Positions 25,039-35,704 of a stretch of DNA of 64,000 bases are shown piece after piece; positions within the stretch are counted from its first letter, which is position 1, and every line of letters begins with the position of its first letter. Position numbers and translations under genes: made by a program. The DNA lies in NCBI RefSeq assembly GCF_000340215.1, contig NW_006921532.1, forward strand, positions 3,795,126 through 3,859,125. Direction: 5' to 3'. This DNA comes from Pseudocercospora fijiensis CIRAD86 (Eukaryota > Ascomycota > Dothideomycetes > Mycosphaerellales > Mycosphaerellaceae). The notes under the pieces are model-generated. The model did no database searches. It was not told the DNA's origin and saw only the letters and a list, made by a program, of their open reading frames with translations.

Positions 25039-26252
25039 TCAAGCTTCGACAAGAGTAGCACGCGGCACATAAGATGATTTGTTGAACAGCCTGATCAGAC
25101 TGGCAAAGGGGTACATTTGACAACTTCTCCTCATGAAGATGAATAAAGCCATGACAGCCGTTGCACCGAGCAGCAAGTACATCCTTCGACGTCGCACGAG
25201 TTCCTGTCCCATCTTCATTCAGCTGCCGTGTACCTCGAATCATGCACTTCGAACTTACGTAGAAATCTTGTCGTCCACTATACCACTCAGCATCGCCGAT
25301 TCCGGTGCTCTGTGGAATTGCTTGGCCCTTTTCCAAAGCATCTTGATGCATCGCGATAGGAATCTCGTCACCAGGTGGAGGTGCTTTGGCCAATGCAGAT
25401 ATTGAACGCATCGAGAGGGAAAAATCGCCTTCTTGAGCACCGAAAAAGCTGGTGCGGACGTAAGCGCGGGCCATAAATATGAAAGCGGTCGGTCGTCGTT
25501 TCACCTTCGCATCATGATACTCATTCTCTTGACCTTCTTGAGATTGATCGGTTTGGCATCTTTCTTGAGCCTCCCGCGGTAGGTGGCATTGAAGCTGCTC
25601 CAGGGTATGAACACGAACCGCTCGTGTGCCGGTCCGGGCTTTGTCTGTGGTGGCAATTCAAAATCACATTCGTAGGAGATGGATGCCTGCTCTCGACCAT
25701 TTTCTGGATCTGGTGGGAGTAATTTGTCCTTGAGAATGAAGGTGTATCGCTTCTCTGGATCCACCGAAGTCAGCCACCGAAGAAGGTATGCCATCGAGGA
25801 CCCGTCTTACTGTCTCCTTTTGCAACACATATCTCTATGCCAGCATAGTCTGAGAGGTCCCATTCTCGATCTTCTCCAGTTGTTCGCTGGCTGGCGAATC
25901 CTGCACCTCCTAGAGTCTTTATGTCTATTCAAAACTGAGCAATTGAACGGAAAACAGCACGCGGCCGTGCCTCGAATCTCACCTAACGTTCCATAGAATC
26001 GCCCAATCTCGTCAGAGCATTCAAGGTACGACTACCGGCAGATAAGCGCTTTGAAAGGGCCTTGGTGAGGACCACAAAATACACGTACCTGGCTCTTGCC
26101 ACCACGAACACGGTCATCAGAATCGGTCCAATCTTGAGCCTGCCAAGACCTGCGAGGTTCAATCAGTGCAGGGATCTTTCGTGGCAACCAGTACTGACTG
26201 ACTCGTCTCCTCCGAAGAGCGAGTACCGCTTTTGGCCGCTTGTCTGCTCCAT
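25039..26252 (-). CDS. CIA30-domain protein with C-terminal membrane anchor
   Basis: Related to complex I intermediate-associated protein 30 (NDUFAF1), an assembly factor of mitochondrial NADH dehydrogenase. Seven minus-strand exons keep phase throughout: 26252-26203, 26149-26089, 26031-25983, 25924-25811, 25754-25505, 25448-25259 and 25203-25039 (introns 53-58 bp), for 292 aa. The CIA30 fold is recognisable from SLFGGDESW, DDRVRGGKSQSYL, TLGGAGFASQRT, WDLSDYAGIE, the TYRGR turn and the closing SFFGAQEGDFSL. After it comes ELVRRRR and a hydrophobic helix (MYLLLGATAVMALFIFM), then a short basic tail. The N-terminus lacks an obvious mitochondrial presequence. It may be a tail-anchored CIA30 paralogue rather than the matrix factor (inference). 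Confidence 0.85.
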
Positions 26253-27582
26253 CTCATGGATGTTCAAAAGTTCTTTTCGGGACCAGCTTCAAGGTTTTGA
26301 GACGTGCAATGTCTGCGGGGAGGCTGTGAACAAACCAGTCTCTGGTCGAGGCGCGTTACTGTGCAAGCAAAATACCCCAATGCCAGCAAGATCTAGAACT
26401 GGGCGTGAAAATTTGCAACCACAAAGGGATTGTCCTGATAATGGTAGTAGTGCCGGTAGAGTGAACAGGGGAAGTCTCGGCGGCAAGTACAAGCGGGGAG
26501 TCTAGGCCCGTCCGCCGAGCCCAGTATCCCCTTAAATGCTGCGCACAACTTAAATCTGATCGTTTCGTGCAATCAGATCACTCACATCTGATTCACTTCA
26601 AAATCAAATGCATGTCTTTCCATGCGTTGTCACAACCTGTCGCAAAACAGGCATATCGTTCACTGCATGCATCGTACGCCATGATAAAAATCCGCGATGG
26701 TGCTCACGAAAAGACCTGAGATCTGCAATCCGAAGTGCCGATCGCTAGTAGCAACGGGTTGTCCTAGGGTTGACGATCCTGGATGCTTTCTCGGACCTCA
26801 GATCAAGCCCTCTGTTGGCCAAGGTCCAGACTAGCAGAGTCAGCACTGTGGACTCATTGTAAAAATGCGAGCAGTATGCAACCGTCGCAACGATAGAGGC
26901 GCTGTGGCATGAGACCTGCCACTGATGCCGTCTGGTAACAGTAGCAGGCTCGACCACATCGGGCGCCGGTGGCAGTACGCAACGGCATCGCACGGATTGG
27001 CATCTACACAGCCTAGTTGCGCTTGGACCTGCCTCCTAAGCAGAAGACCGTGAGCCATCGAGGCGTGGTTGGAGGAAGGTCATGAAGGCGCTTTGATTTC
27101 TGGCGAGAGATGAAGCGACTGTTGAGCGATCCATTGAGCCTAGTTTCGAATCGTTGAGCAACATGCTCGGTACAGCCGGATTCTGTTGTAGATCACATAC
27201 AAGGTATAGAATCCTTATTTCTTGGGAGTCTTATGTTGCCAAGATGGTTTCCTACCGTCCGTCAAGAAAGCTTTTCGCCGTCAGAAGCGCGAACAGCTCA
27301 AATTCCCTGCCGATAACCTCTATTCATCGCTAAACACCATCGCTGAAAACAGATCAAACAAATATCGAATTTCCCGCTCAGATCCATGGGGTGTCAAGCG
27401 CAGCTCAACCCGGCAACCTATGCCAACTGCTCTGTAAATGCATCAAACGCCCATTGCTATGCGTGGTCGAAGAGGGGAGGCGTGCTGGGTAACGAAGCCG
27501 GTGTTCTAGGCTGGTACTCTGGCGGAGAGCTAGATTGCCAATGATCGGATGAGTCCGATAGAGGTGGAGTCTGGCTTGGATA
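26253..27582. other. Intergenic 1.3 kb; no gene seen, one dispersed repeat
   Basis: Upstream region of the CIA30 gene and 3' flank of the bZIP gene. It contains the 51-bp segment 26532-26582 that recurs at 46684-46734 (listed separately). Nothing protein-like was found. Confidence 0.4.
26532..26582 (+). repeat. Dispersed repeat, copy 1 of 2
   Basis: About 51 bp beginning TTAAATGCT and containing CTTAAATCTGATCG and TTCGTGCAATCAGA; a close copy lies at 46684-46734, some 20 kb away and in the same orientation. The core has inverted arms TCTGAT/ATCAGA. It is probably the end of a degraded repeat; no full element could be delimited. Confidence 0.5.
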
Positions 27583-28553
27583 TCAGCCGCTGTTTGCCGG
27601 ATAATTGTGATGTCGAGGTGGGTAGGATGGCGGTCTACTCACATATGGAGGAATGTTCTGAAAATGTGTGGTTTCGTTGGCCATGGAGGCATAACTCATG
27701 CTGAAAGGGTTCACTTCATCGTCTGCGTACAGTTCCTGCTTGATGGGCGGCGAGACTATACTTTGCATGGCATACGTTTGTTGCGAGGGTGCCAGATACT
27801 GGGGGTACATCGGCATGTCCATGCCGGTTCCGCAGTACGATGGATAACTCGCGTACGCTGTGCTCTCCGTTGATGGCATGGAGGCATAGGAAGCAAACGG
27901 AGGCGGTGAAGTCGAAAGCTGACGAGTGTATTGCTGCGAGAACATGCTTCTATCGTCCGACGGCAGCACGTATTGTTGTGTTAAGACATCCGGAGTGCGA
28001 TCTCTTCGAATGTGACTGCTGGTCGAACGCTGACGTTGAGTGCTGCCTTGCGATGCTCGACCTGCGACAATGGTCTCCGGAAGTTCCTCGTGTCTCTGCT
28101 CTGGCGATGCAGAACTTGAGCCAGCTCTCCTTTCCAGATCCTCCAGGCGCTTCTTCAGCTTCTTGCCTACAAGACGATTAGGATGATATTTCACAGAATG
28201 GCGTGTGGCAATGGCGACTCACGGTAGTTCCGCTGGGCGATCCTGTTCTGTATCCTCCTCCGTTCCGCAAGATCAGAAATCTTGGTCCAGTCTTCGTTGG
28301 GGTTGGCGCTAGCACTGAAGGCACTGCTCGTGCTATGAGCCGTTGGGTAGTGTTTCTGAGGAGGTGCGGCGGGATACTGCGGGTAGCTGTAACTGGAGGG
28401 ACGCTGCATGTTTGCTTGATGGTACATGTGTGCCAGCTCTGAAGGTTAAGAGCAAGGTGTTCCACCCGACTTTGCTGGGGGAGAGATATGGAGAGGTGTA
28501 ACGGGGAAACCGGTGAAAGAGTGGCATGAGCTGGCGGCCGTTAGGCTGTCCAT
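27583..28553 (-). CDS. bZIP transcription factor, AP-1-like basic region
   Basis: Nuclear DNA-binding regulator. The basic region ERRRIQNRIAQRNYRKKLKKRLEDLE is formed across the intron 28222-28167 (donor GTGAGT). The motif N-x-x-A-Q-x-x-Y is typical of fungal AP-1-like bZIPs. The leucine zipper is short, beginning LKKRLEDLERR; the rest is Ser/Pro/Tyr/Gln-rich and likely disordered. Model: exons 28553-28511, 28438-28223 and 28166-27583, 280 aa. Exon 1 depends on a weak donor (GTTTCC) but keeps phase. If wrong, the protein starts at ATG 28427 (262 aa). No redox Cys-rich domains as in Yap1 are seen. The target pathway is unknown. Confidence 0.82.
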
Positions 28554-29949
28554 ATACATAGTCGCGATGCCAGGTCAGTAGGATCTAGGCGGAAGGACGG
28601 AACCCTGCACCATGTGCGTGGACCAAGCCGTACAATGCGACTACAACACGGCCGCCGCAGTCGCCTGTCTCATGGACGCCGACCATGCGGGGACCCTGCA
28701 GACAGACCCCAGCCCTACCGCGGGGCAAGACTACTACAAGAGGATGTGTGTTCGGTCGCGAGAGATTATTGCTAAGCCTCCGAATATAGGATCCTGGATT
28801 TGGCAGGAGCAGGAGGGGAGGCAAAAGTCGTGGCGCGCTTTGCAAGCGGTGAACAGAGTCGCCAGGTGCCGGGGTGGTGCACGAGCGGTGACGTACGTCG
28901 CCTCTTGGATTTAGCACCGGATTTTGCGTGTCCGTTCCCGTAGCTAGGCAACGCCAAAAGCCGTGTTCCATTGATACATGTTATGCCAGTGCTGTGCTGT
29001 GCTTCATACCACCCGACCATCGCCCGCCAAGTCGAAGGCCCTCAATCATGCCCAGCGTCCGCGGTCCATTATCGAAGCCTGCCTTCAGCACAGCAAGCAG
29101 CAAGCTGGCGCTTTCGGAGCAGCGTGTCGTGACTGTCCAGTGTCCACGTAGCGACCAACGGTTTCAGAGTCAGTCATGAAATGTTGGTCTGCATCTGCCC
29201 TGGAAAGCACGGCCACTCGTGTGTGCGGCAGCATGTTCCCATTTGGGGCCAGCGCTGGGAGCTCGAGGAGGCGTGGTTACGTGGTGTGTACGAGGCTGCT
29301 TTCTCGCTCGCGCACTCGTTCAAACCGACCCTAAACCGCTCCCCGGCTGCAAGCCTCGCGAACAGCTCGGAGGCAGTGCTCGGCCCTAGAACACTGAAAT
29401 GATCCGCAACTATTTTGGCTTCGCTCCTTATTACCAAGACCATGTTCCTTTGATCCTAATTGTGCTCGGTTGCTTCCGGTCGATCATATAATTATCAAGC
29501 ATCTCACTGCGCCAGCCGAACACTTTGCGGGTGGCAGCCCTACGGCTATGTAAGCCCTGAGATTGGAAGAAGGTGCTCACTCTCTTCGGCATTGTCGATT
29601 GCCACGGGGAAGCCAGCGATAGGGGTGCGGTGCGGTGCGGTGCGGTGCGGTGCGGTGCTCCGTTGTGCTATGCGGTTGTGAAGCCGCTACTTCGCCTTCA
29701 AAACATGAAGCAGGTGCTCCAGCGTTGGCGAGATGCTTGAGCATGCATGGCCTTTGGTTGTTTGACAGCACGATTCCGTATGTTGCAGTGTAATAGGAGT
29801 CGGATGGACGTTGATGCCGCTGCCACTTGGCCCAGGCAAAGGTGCCAGTGCAGTGCCAGTGTCAGTGCCAAAGTTTGGTGATCCTGCTGAATCCTGTCAC
29901 AAAGTCCTGGAACTGCAGGTTGTATCCGGGGTTTCGTCAAAGCACTCCA
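28554..29949. other. Intergenic 1.4 kb before the RIPed compartment; no gene seen
   Basis: Normal-composition DNA upstream of the bZIP gene. A (GGTGC)n microsatellite is at 29624-29658 and a GTGCCA/CAGTGC-rich run at about 29843-29871. Open frames here are short and overlapping. It ends abruptly at the pogo-like transposon. Confidence 0.45.
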
Positions 29950-29971
29950 CCCCGCGGTCGCGGGGGTTTGA

Positions 29972-32900
29972 GCCATACGCAAAATCGCGATTTGTTAGTA
30001 GGCCACACGTAAAACTCGATATAGTCGCACCTTCTAGTCCTATATAGATATCTAGGTATATAAAGTATTGAACCGCTAGTCTAAATATTATATTAGCGAG
30101 GTTATCCGAGTATATAGTAACCGTAGACCTCGCTACCGCTATTTCTTATATAATCTCCTTAGCCTCCTTAGCAGGCGCGTCTACCTTATTCTAAACGCGT
30201 ATTCTTTATATTCTCTTTCTTCTAGTATATATATAGTACCTATTTATTAGTATAGGGTATAAGAAGGTCGGAAAGGTTGTTAAAAGGATACGCGCCGAGC
30301 GATTAATAGAGATAGAGAGGGCGGAGAGGGTAGTAGATCGAGTAGTTTCGAAGTACCGCGAATTAGAGGCTAAATTGTTAAAAGTTAGCCTTCGAGCGCT
30401 TTATAAGAGTAAGAAGGTAGCGGACCTATATTATCGTATTTACTAGCGGTTAAGAGGTCGTAGATCGCTAATATCGCGTAACGTAATAAACACTAAGCTA
30501 GATAGATCTTAGGAACTAGCGCTAGCGGATTATTGTCGAGAAAGGGACGAGATAGATATATTCTTACTAATAGCGTTAGTCGCTATTATAGCGATAGAAA
30601 TAATAGTTAGTATACTACTAGAAGGGGTGCCGAAGGATATAATCGTACTATTTAGCGTAGATTAGGCGGACCGCTTTCTTAGTTACTATAGACTTAGCAA
30701 GGTTAAGTCTAAACCTATTAAGGTATAGCGTAAGGAGGCATACGACCCTTCTACTATAAGGAGCTAGTTTAATAGGTTTAAAGCAATACTAAAGCGACTA
30801 AATATAAAGCCGCGGAATATATAGAATTTCGACGAGACCGGATTTCGAGTCGGTATTAGTAGTAACGAGTACGTCGTTATAATAGATACGAAGCGGCGCG
30901 CGTAGACCGAGTATAATAGCAACCGGACGCATATTACTATCGTCGAGAGCGTTAATACCTATAGTAAGGCAATAGACTATTAGTTGATTATTAAAGCAGT
31001 AATAGTTTAAGAGTATTAGGTCCCTAAAGAAGGTTAGTCTATTACTATTACCTTAGGTAAGAATAACGTTACCTACTAACAATAACAGGCAAAGATAACT
31101 TCCTAATTACTATTAACGACTCTAGCTATATAATAGACGATACTGCTATATACTATATCCGCTAGTTTAAACGGAAGACGAGACCTAATAATCCGAATAA
31201 GTAGAGAGTGCTATTATACGACAATTACGGCTCCTACTACTTTAAAGAATTCGCTGCCTTTATAAAGCGCTATAAGATTTAATTATAGGGCCTATAACTA
31301 TATACTTCGCACTTTATATAACCCCTTAACGTTATACTATTCTAGGTATACAAGTTGAGGCATAGGCAAGCGGTCTTAGAAGCTATATATCGTAGTATTA
31401 GTAAATTTGGTATACCTAAGTTTATATAGGCGCTCTTAGCTATCCGGGTAAAGACTTTTACGAGATATAATATAAGGGCGGCGTTTCGTAAGATAGGTAT
31501 ATTCCTAGTAGATAGGGAGGTCCCTTGTAAGCATATTCGAGATTAGTATAGGGCTACTAACTATAACTAGAACTAGCAAGCAATCGAGAGTAAGCTCTAA
31601 TAGGAAGAAGCCTAATACGAGGAATCTCTAGTAATAGCGGAGGCCGCTTAGTAGGAGCACTTAGCGTCGGTTAAGTAAGAGCGTTTAGTAGAGCCTACTA
31701 TTATCGATCCTAATAGCTAGCATCTCGCTAATAATCGCTCTTACTTATAGGACCTTAAAAACGTAATTGCTTAGGGCATACTATCGTTACTACTACTACT
31801 GCAGCAGATACCTATTCCCGAGTTGCCGGACTAGCTTCTTACTACGATAACGAGCCCTCGGAAGATTAGAGCGTCTCGTAAGGCTATACAAGCTCGTAAG
31901 AGCTTCCGACGTTATTATCTAAAACTAGTTCCGGAAGGTATCGACCTATTATTAATATTTAACCCCTTTTCCTCGTCGCCTATAAAGGACGCTAAAAGAG
32001 CCTACGAGATATTAGTTAGCGCCGCTATTTGTAAAGGCAAGGAATATAAGCGCAAATACTAGTCTACGAGTCTAGTTAAGCGTATAAAGAAGCGCTAGAA
32101 GGAGCAACCTAATCGGCTTATAAGAGTAGGTACTATCGAGGCAAATAAATTATAGTTACAACTTATATAACAAGATAAGGACCTAGCTAATAACGACCGC
32201 CGGAAGATGCTCTAAGAGGCATAGAGTGTATATAACAAGGCACGCACCTATCGACTTAAGTATAGTAAGGTATTCCGAGTCGTATTTAATAACAATAGCA
32301 AGACTAAGTAGATAGACGTTAAATTGTAGGCTATCGATAAGCCGCTACGACGAGTCTTCGATAAGCGACTTCTCGCTTTAAATAACAACCTTATATTAAA
32401 GAAGACTAGCGATCTATATACTAAGAATATCTACTTCTATAGGCGCTCTACTTACTCTACCGAGGGCGGCGATATAGTATATACGTAGAGTCCGATAAAG
32501 ATACTAGAACTGCCGACTTATACTTATAACTACGAAGAAGGCGATATTCTAGTATAGACCGTTAAGCTAAGGCGATAACTAAATAGCCTATTTGCGTAAG
32601 AGCCTAATACACGATTAGACTAGCTATAACAAGACGAAGCGCTACTTAACGAAGATATAGTATATACTATAATTTAGCCTTATTTAGTACCTCCTCGCCG
32701 CTACTACGAGTCTATATAAAGCAAGCGCTATTTCTACGAAGCTCCGAAGAAGTCTAACCGTTATAGAGGCGCTATTGTAATTGCTAGCAGTAAGAGTAAC
32801 CCTATTAAGCTTAAAGAGGTAGATAGTAGATATAGTAGTTAGCTATTTAGCTAACAAGAAAAGATAGCAATTATATAATAGATATATAGGCCGACTTGTA

Positions 32901-33133
32901 AGGTAATTAACTATATAGTTAATACGAGGTATACGCGGAGGCCGAGTATAGGTCTATTTTAACTATATACGTAACCGCATACCGTCGCAATTTAGTCGTT
33001 AATATACCGGAAATCTACTACTTCTTAACTATAATCGCACTTATACTTAGCTTCCTATTATATATGCGTTATAATGTACGTTTGATCGAGTTTTGCGTGT
33101 GGCCTACTAACAAATCCCGATTTTGCGTATAGC
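29972..33133 (+). mobile_element. Fot1/pogo-like DNA transposon, RIP-inactivated
   Basis: Bounded by 49-bp terminal inverted repeats, 29972-30020 and 33085-33133, with only three mismatches; two of these are CA versus TA. The interior is CA/TG-poor and TA-rich. A plus-strand DDE_1 transposase relic is inside. GC-rich flanks just outside (CCCCGCGGTCGCGGGGG at about 29951 and GCGCGGGCATGGGG at about 33138) also look partly inverted, so the true ends may extend to about 29951 and 33151, where a CA/TA pair could be the altered target duplication. Confidence 0.85.
30290..32600 (+). pseudogene. Fot1/pogo-type transposase relic (DD35D)
   Basis: With RIP stops ignored, the frame shows a CENP-B-like N-terminal part, then NFDETGFRVG with the first catalytic Asp at 30831-30833, LLYDNYGSY with the second at 31220-31222, and PLNVILF at 31328-31330 where the third Asp would be. 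Spacing from second to third position is 35, as in Fot1-type transposases. The third position is Asn, explained by a G-to-A change. The reading frame shifts between the first and second motifs, so there is at least one indel. A long basic C-terminal region follows. Dead copy. Confidence 0.8.
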
Positions 33134-33600
33134 CTTAGCGCGGGCATGGGGTAAGAAATAACTGTAAGATTTCAGCAATTCCAATGCTAACTGTAGCTAC
33201 AATTATAAACTGTAGCACACTAGCATATCGGCTATATACCATTGATATTGTATATACTGTTTAGTCTGCCTGCTGTAGAGGTTTCTAAACCGTAGAGATC
33301 CACTTCTACTATAGCGGCCAATAGGAATAGGTGCTAAGCGGCTAGGGATATAGATACCCGTATTTCCGACTTTATGCTATTGTAGTATGTAATCTTCCTT
33401 TACGCGTACCAAGTCCTTTATATACCGATTTTCTAGACCCGCGCACACGATTCGACATAGTAGAGATAGTACTAGCGCTAGCAGCAGTAGCAGTAGTATA
33501 ATTAGCAGCATAGCCGCCGTAGCGGCTACTACTAGAAGCACCGGTATATTATATCCTACACTCTTTGTCATTCCTATATAGTATTAGTCTGCACAATACT

Positions 33601-33690
33601 AGCTTCAGACTCTAGCTTCAGACTCTAGCTTTAGACTCTAGCTTCAGACTCTAGCTTTAGAATATATATAGCTTTAGAATCTAGCTCAAA
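33601..33690. repeat. 13-bp tandem repeat inside RIPed block
   Basis: About six copies of AGCTTCAGACTCT with CA/TA variants (AGCTTTAGACTCT), the last ones degenerate. The internal C/T variation at CpA is what RIP would produce. Confidence 0.8.
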
Positions 33691-35373
33691 CTTTCTACTA
33701 CGACTATATCTAATATAGCAGTACCTCTATACTATTTATCTATTTAGTTGTTTGCTAAGCCTTTACATATAAATAGGCGGCGGCAATATAGTGCAGTAGG
33801 CTAACAGATTACAGTTACGAGAGCACTTGCGTTTTTATACGAAATACCCCTATATGCGATTACCTATAAAGTCCCTTCCTATTCCTTTAGCTACTGAGTC
33901 TCGAGCCTTTAAAGCTGAGACTAACAAGCGTGATTTACTTAATTAAGCGTTTAAATAGATGTATTTCGAAACTAGTGGATATAAAACAAAGGATAATATT
34001 ATTAAAGAAATTTATAGAGATGCTGTCTTTAAGGAGAACAAGATACTATATGCCTAGGCTCGGAGCAAAGCCCTTAATACCCGCACCTTAAAGTCGGACA
34101 CTATTAGAAACTGTCGTATAAGTTGATCCCTAATCCCCTATTTAGCCCGCCTATTTATATCTTTTTTGCTTAACTTATGTTTAAACTTATAAGTTGAGCT
34201 GCACTTTTAGATTAGTCCTAAACTTAATAGTTCCGAAGCCTACCAATCTATAGTATAATCTCGAATCTTCCAGTTCTGAACCCTCGCTTGTTTCTAGATA
34301 CAGCTAATATAGATATAGAAATACGTTGAAAAGCTAATAGACGAAGACTCGTCCCTTATAGGACTAAATAGTAAAGAGACGCTCGAATTTTTCGACGAGC
34401 GCTTTAGCGAAGACGAGTTCTTCGTTGTATAAGTATTATAATACTAATGTCCTTTTTCCTATTTCTTTTAATATAATATACTCTTTAATAAACGATGCTA
34501 ATATAGATATTTATATAGCTTTAAGTATATAAAAGGTCGCCTAGATGTCGACTAGTCCGGCCCTTAGGGCAAAGCCTTCTACTAGTATATGTTATTCAAT
34601 ATAGTATACATAATTCTCGGAGTATTATTTATTATAAGCTTTATAAATCGACACCTCCGAAGCTCCTAGATCTAGCGAGTATACTAATCTTTTATAGGGT
34701 AGTATCGCGCTCTATACTCGGAGGTAGCTACGGCCACTCGAGCCGACAAGAAGCTTAGTATGTATATACTGTTGCTCGTAATGCTAATTGCTATACACAG
34801 ATAGAGCTAATAGTATATAGGCGAGCAATGCGCTAACGCGAATAAAGCCCTTATAGAGGCATATAACAGCTACCCGTAAGACCTTCTAGCATCTACCTTC
34901 TAGTATTTATTAGACTATTAGCTAATTAGTATATAGTATCGATACAGATTTCGACAAGGTAGTGCGCTCCGACTTTAAGGAGGTTATGCCGACTAAGGTC
35001 GGTGCTAGCGATAAGGGTCGCAAGGTATGTATCGTTCCGCATCGATAGCTTTCTAGTATTGCAGAAATGCTAACTATATAATAGAGAAAGAACCTTGCTG
35101 GCTCTAAGCGGGCTAAGAAGCGGCCTATAGCCCTTCCGCCTCTAAAGGCATAGGCCTTTTTATTCTTATTTTATTTATAATGTATTTTCTTAGATCTTAG
35201 TTAAGCGATAGCGCTAGTAGCTTTGCTGTTTTTTTTTTGCTGTTTTGCTTCGGCTGCGCTATACAGCTACTGCTGCATTTTTTTAGTTTATAATACCTAA
35301 ATGATAAACAACTATTAATATACACTGACTGCTGCTCCTTATAGATCTTACCTAGGTACTGTCCGCTTTATAT

Positions 35374-35412
35374 AGGTCTATAATCTAGGTCTACAATCTA
35401 GGTCTACAATCT
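35374..35412. repeat. 13-bp tandem repeat, three copies
   Basis: Units AGGTCTATAATCT, AGGTCTACAATCT and AGGTCTACAATCT; the first differs by CA versus TA. Confidence 0.8.
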
Positions 35413-35704
35413 AGGGTGAAACTAGCATTCAACACCTCCGGTATACAAGTAAGAACAAACTATACCTATAAGACATCTCTAGCTTAGACGAAGGGCAGAT
35501 ACACTTATTTACGCGTCCAGTATTTACTCGCGAAGTATATATCGCGTATTCGGGTTAGCGCGTTAAAGCGCGTATATACCTTCCGTAGCAAATACCTATA
35601 TCTACCTACTAACCTCTAACAACAACTACTACTACTATAACCTCTAGCCCTAATTATATATACCCGCGACCTTTAATACACCCTCGCACTTACTACTCGA
35701 GACA

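Noticed and set aside
33377..33571. Hydrophobic 64-codon minus-strand ORF in the RIPed block
   Set aside because: The high Leu/Ile content results from TA-rich RIPed DNA; no supporting motif.
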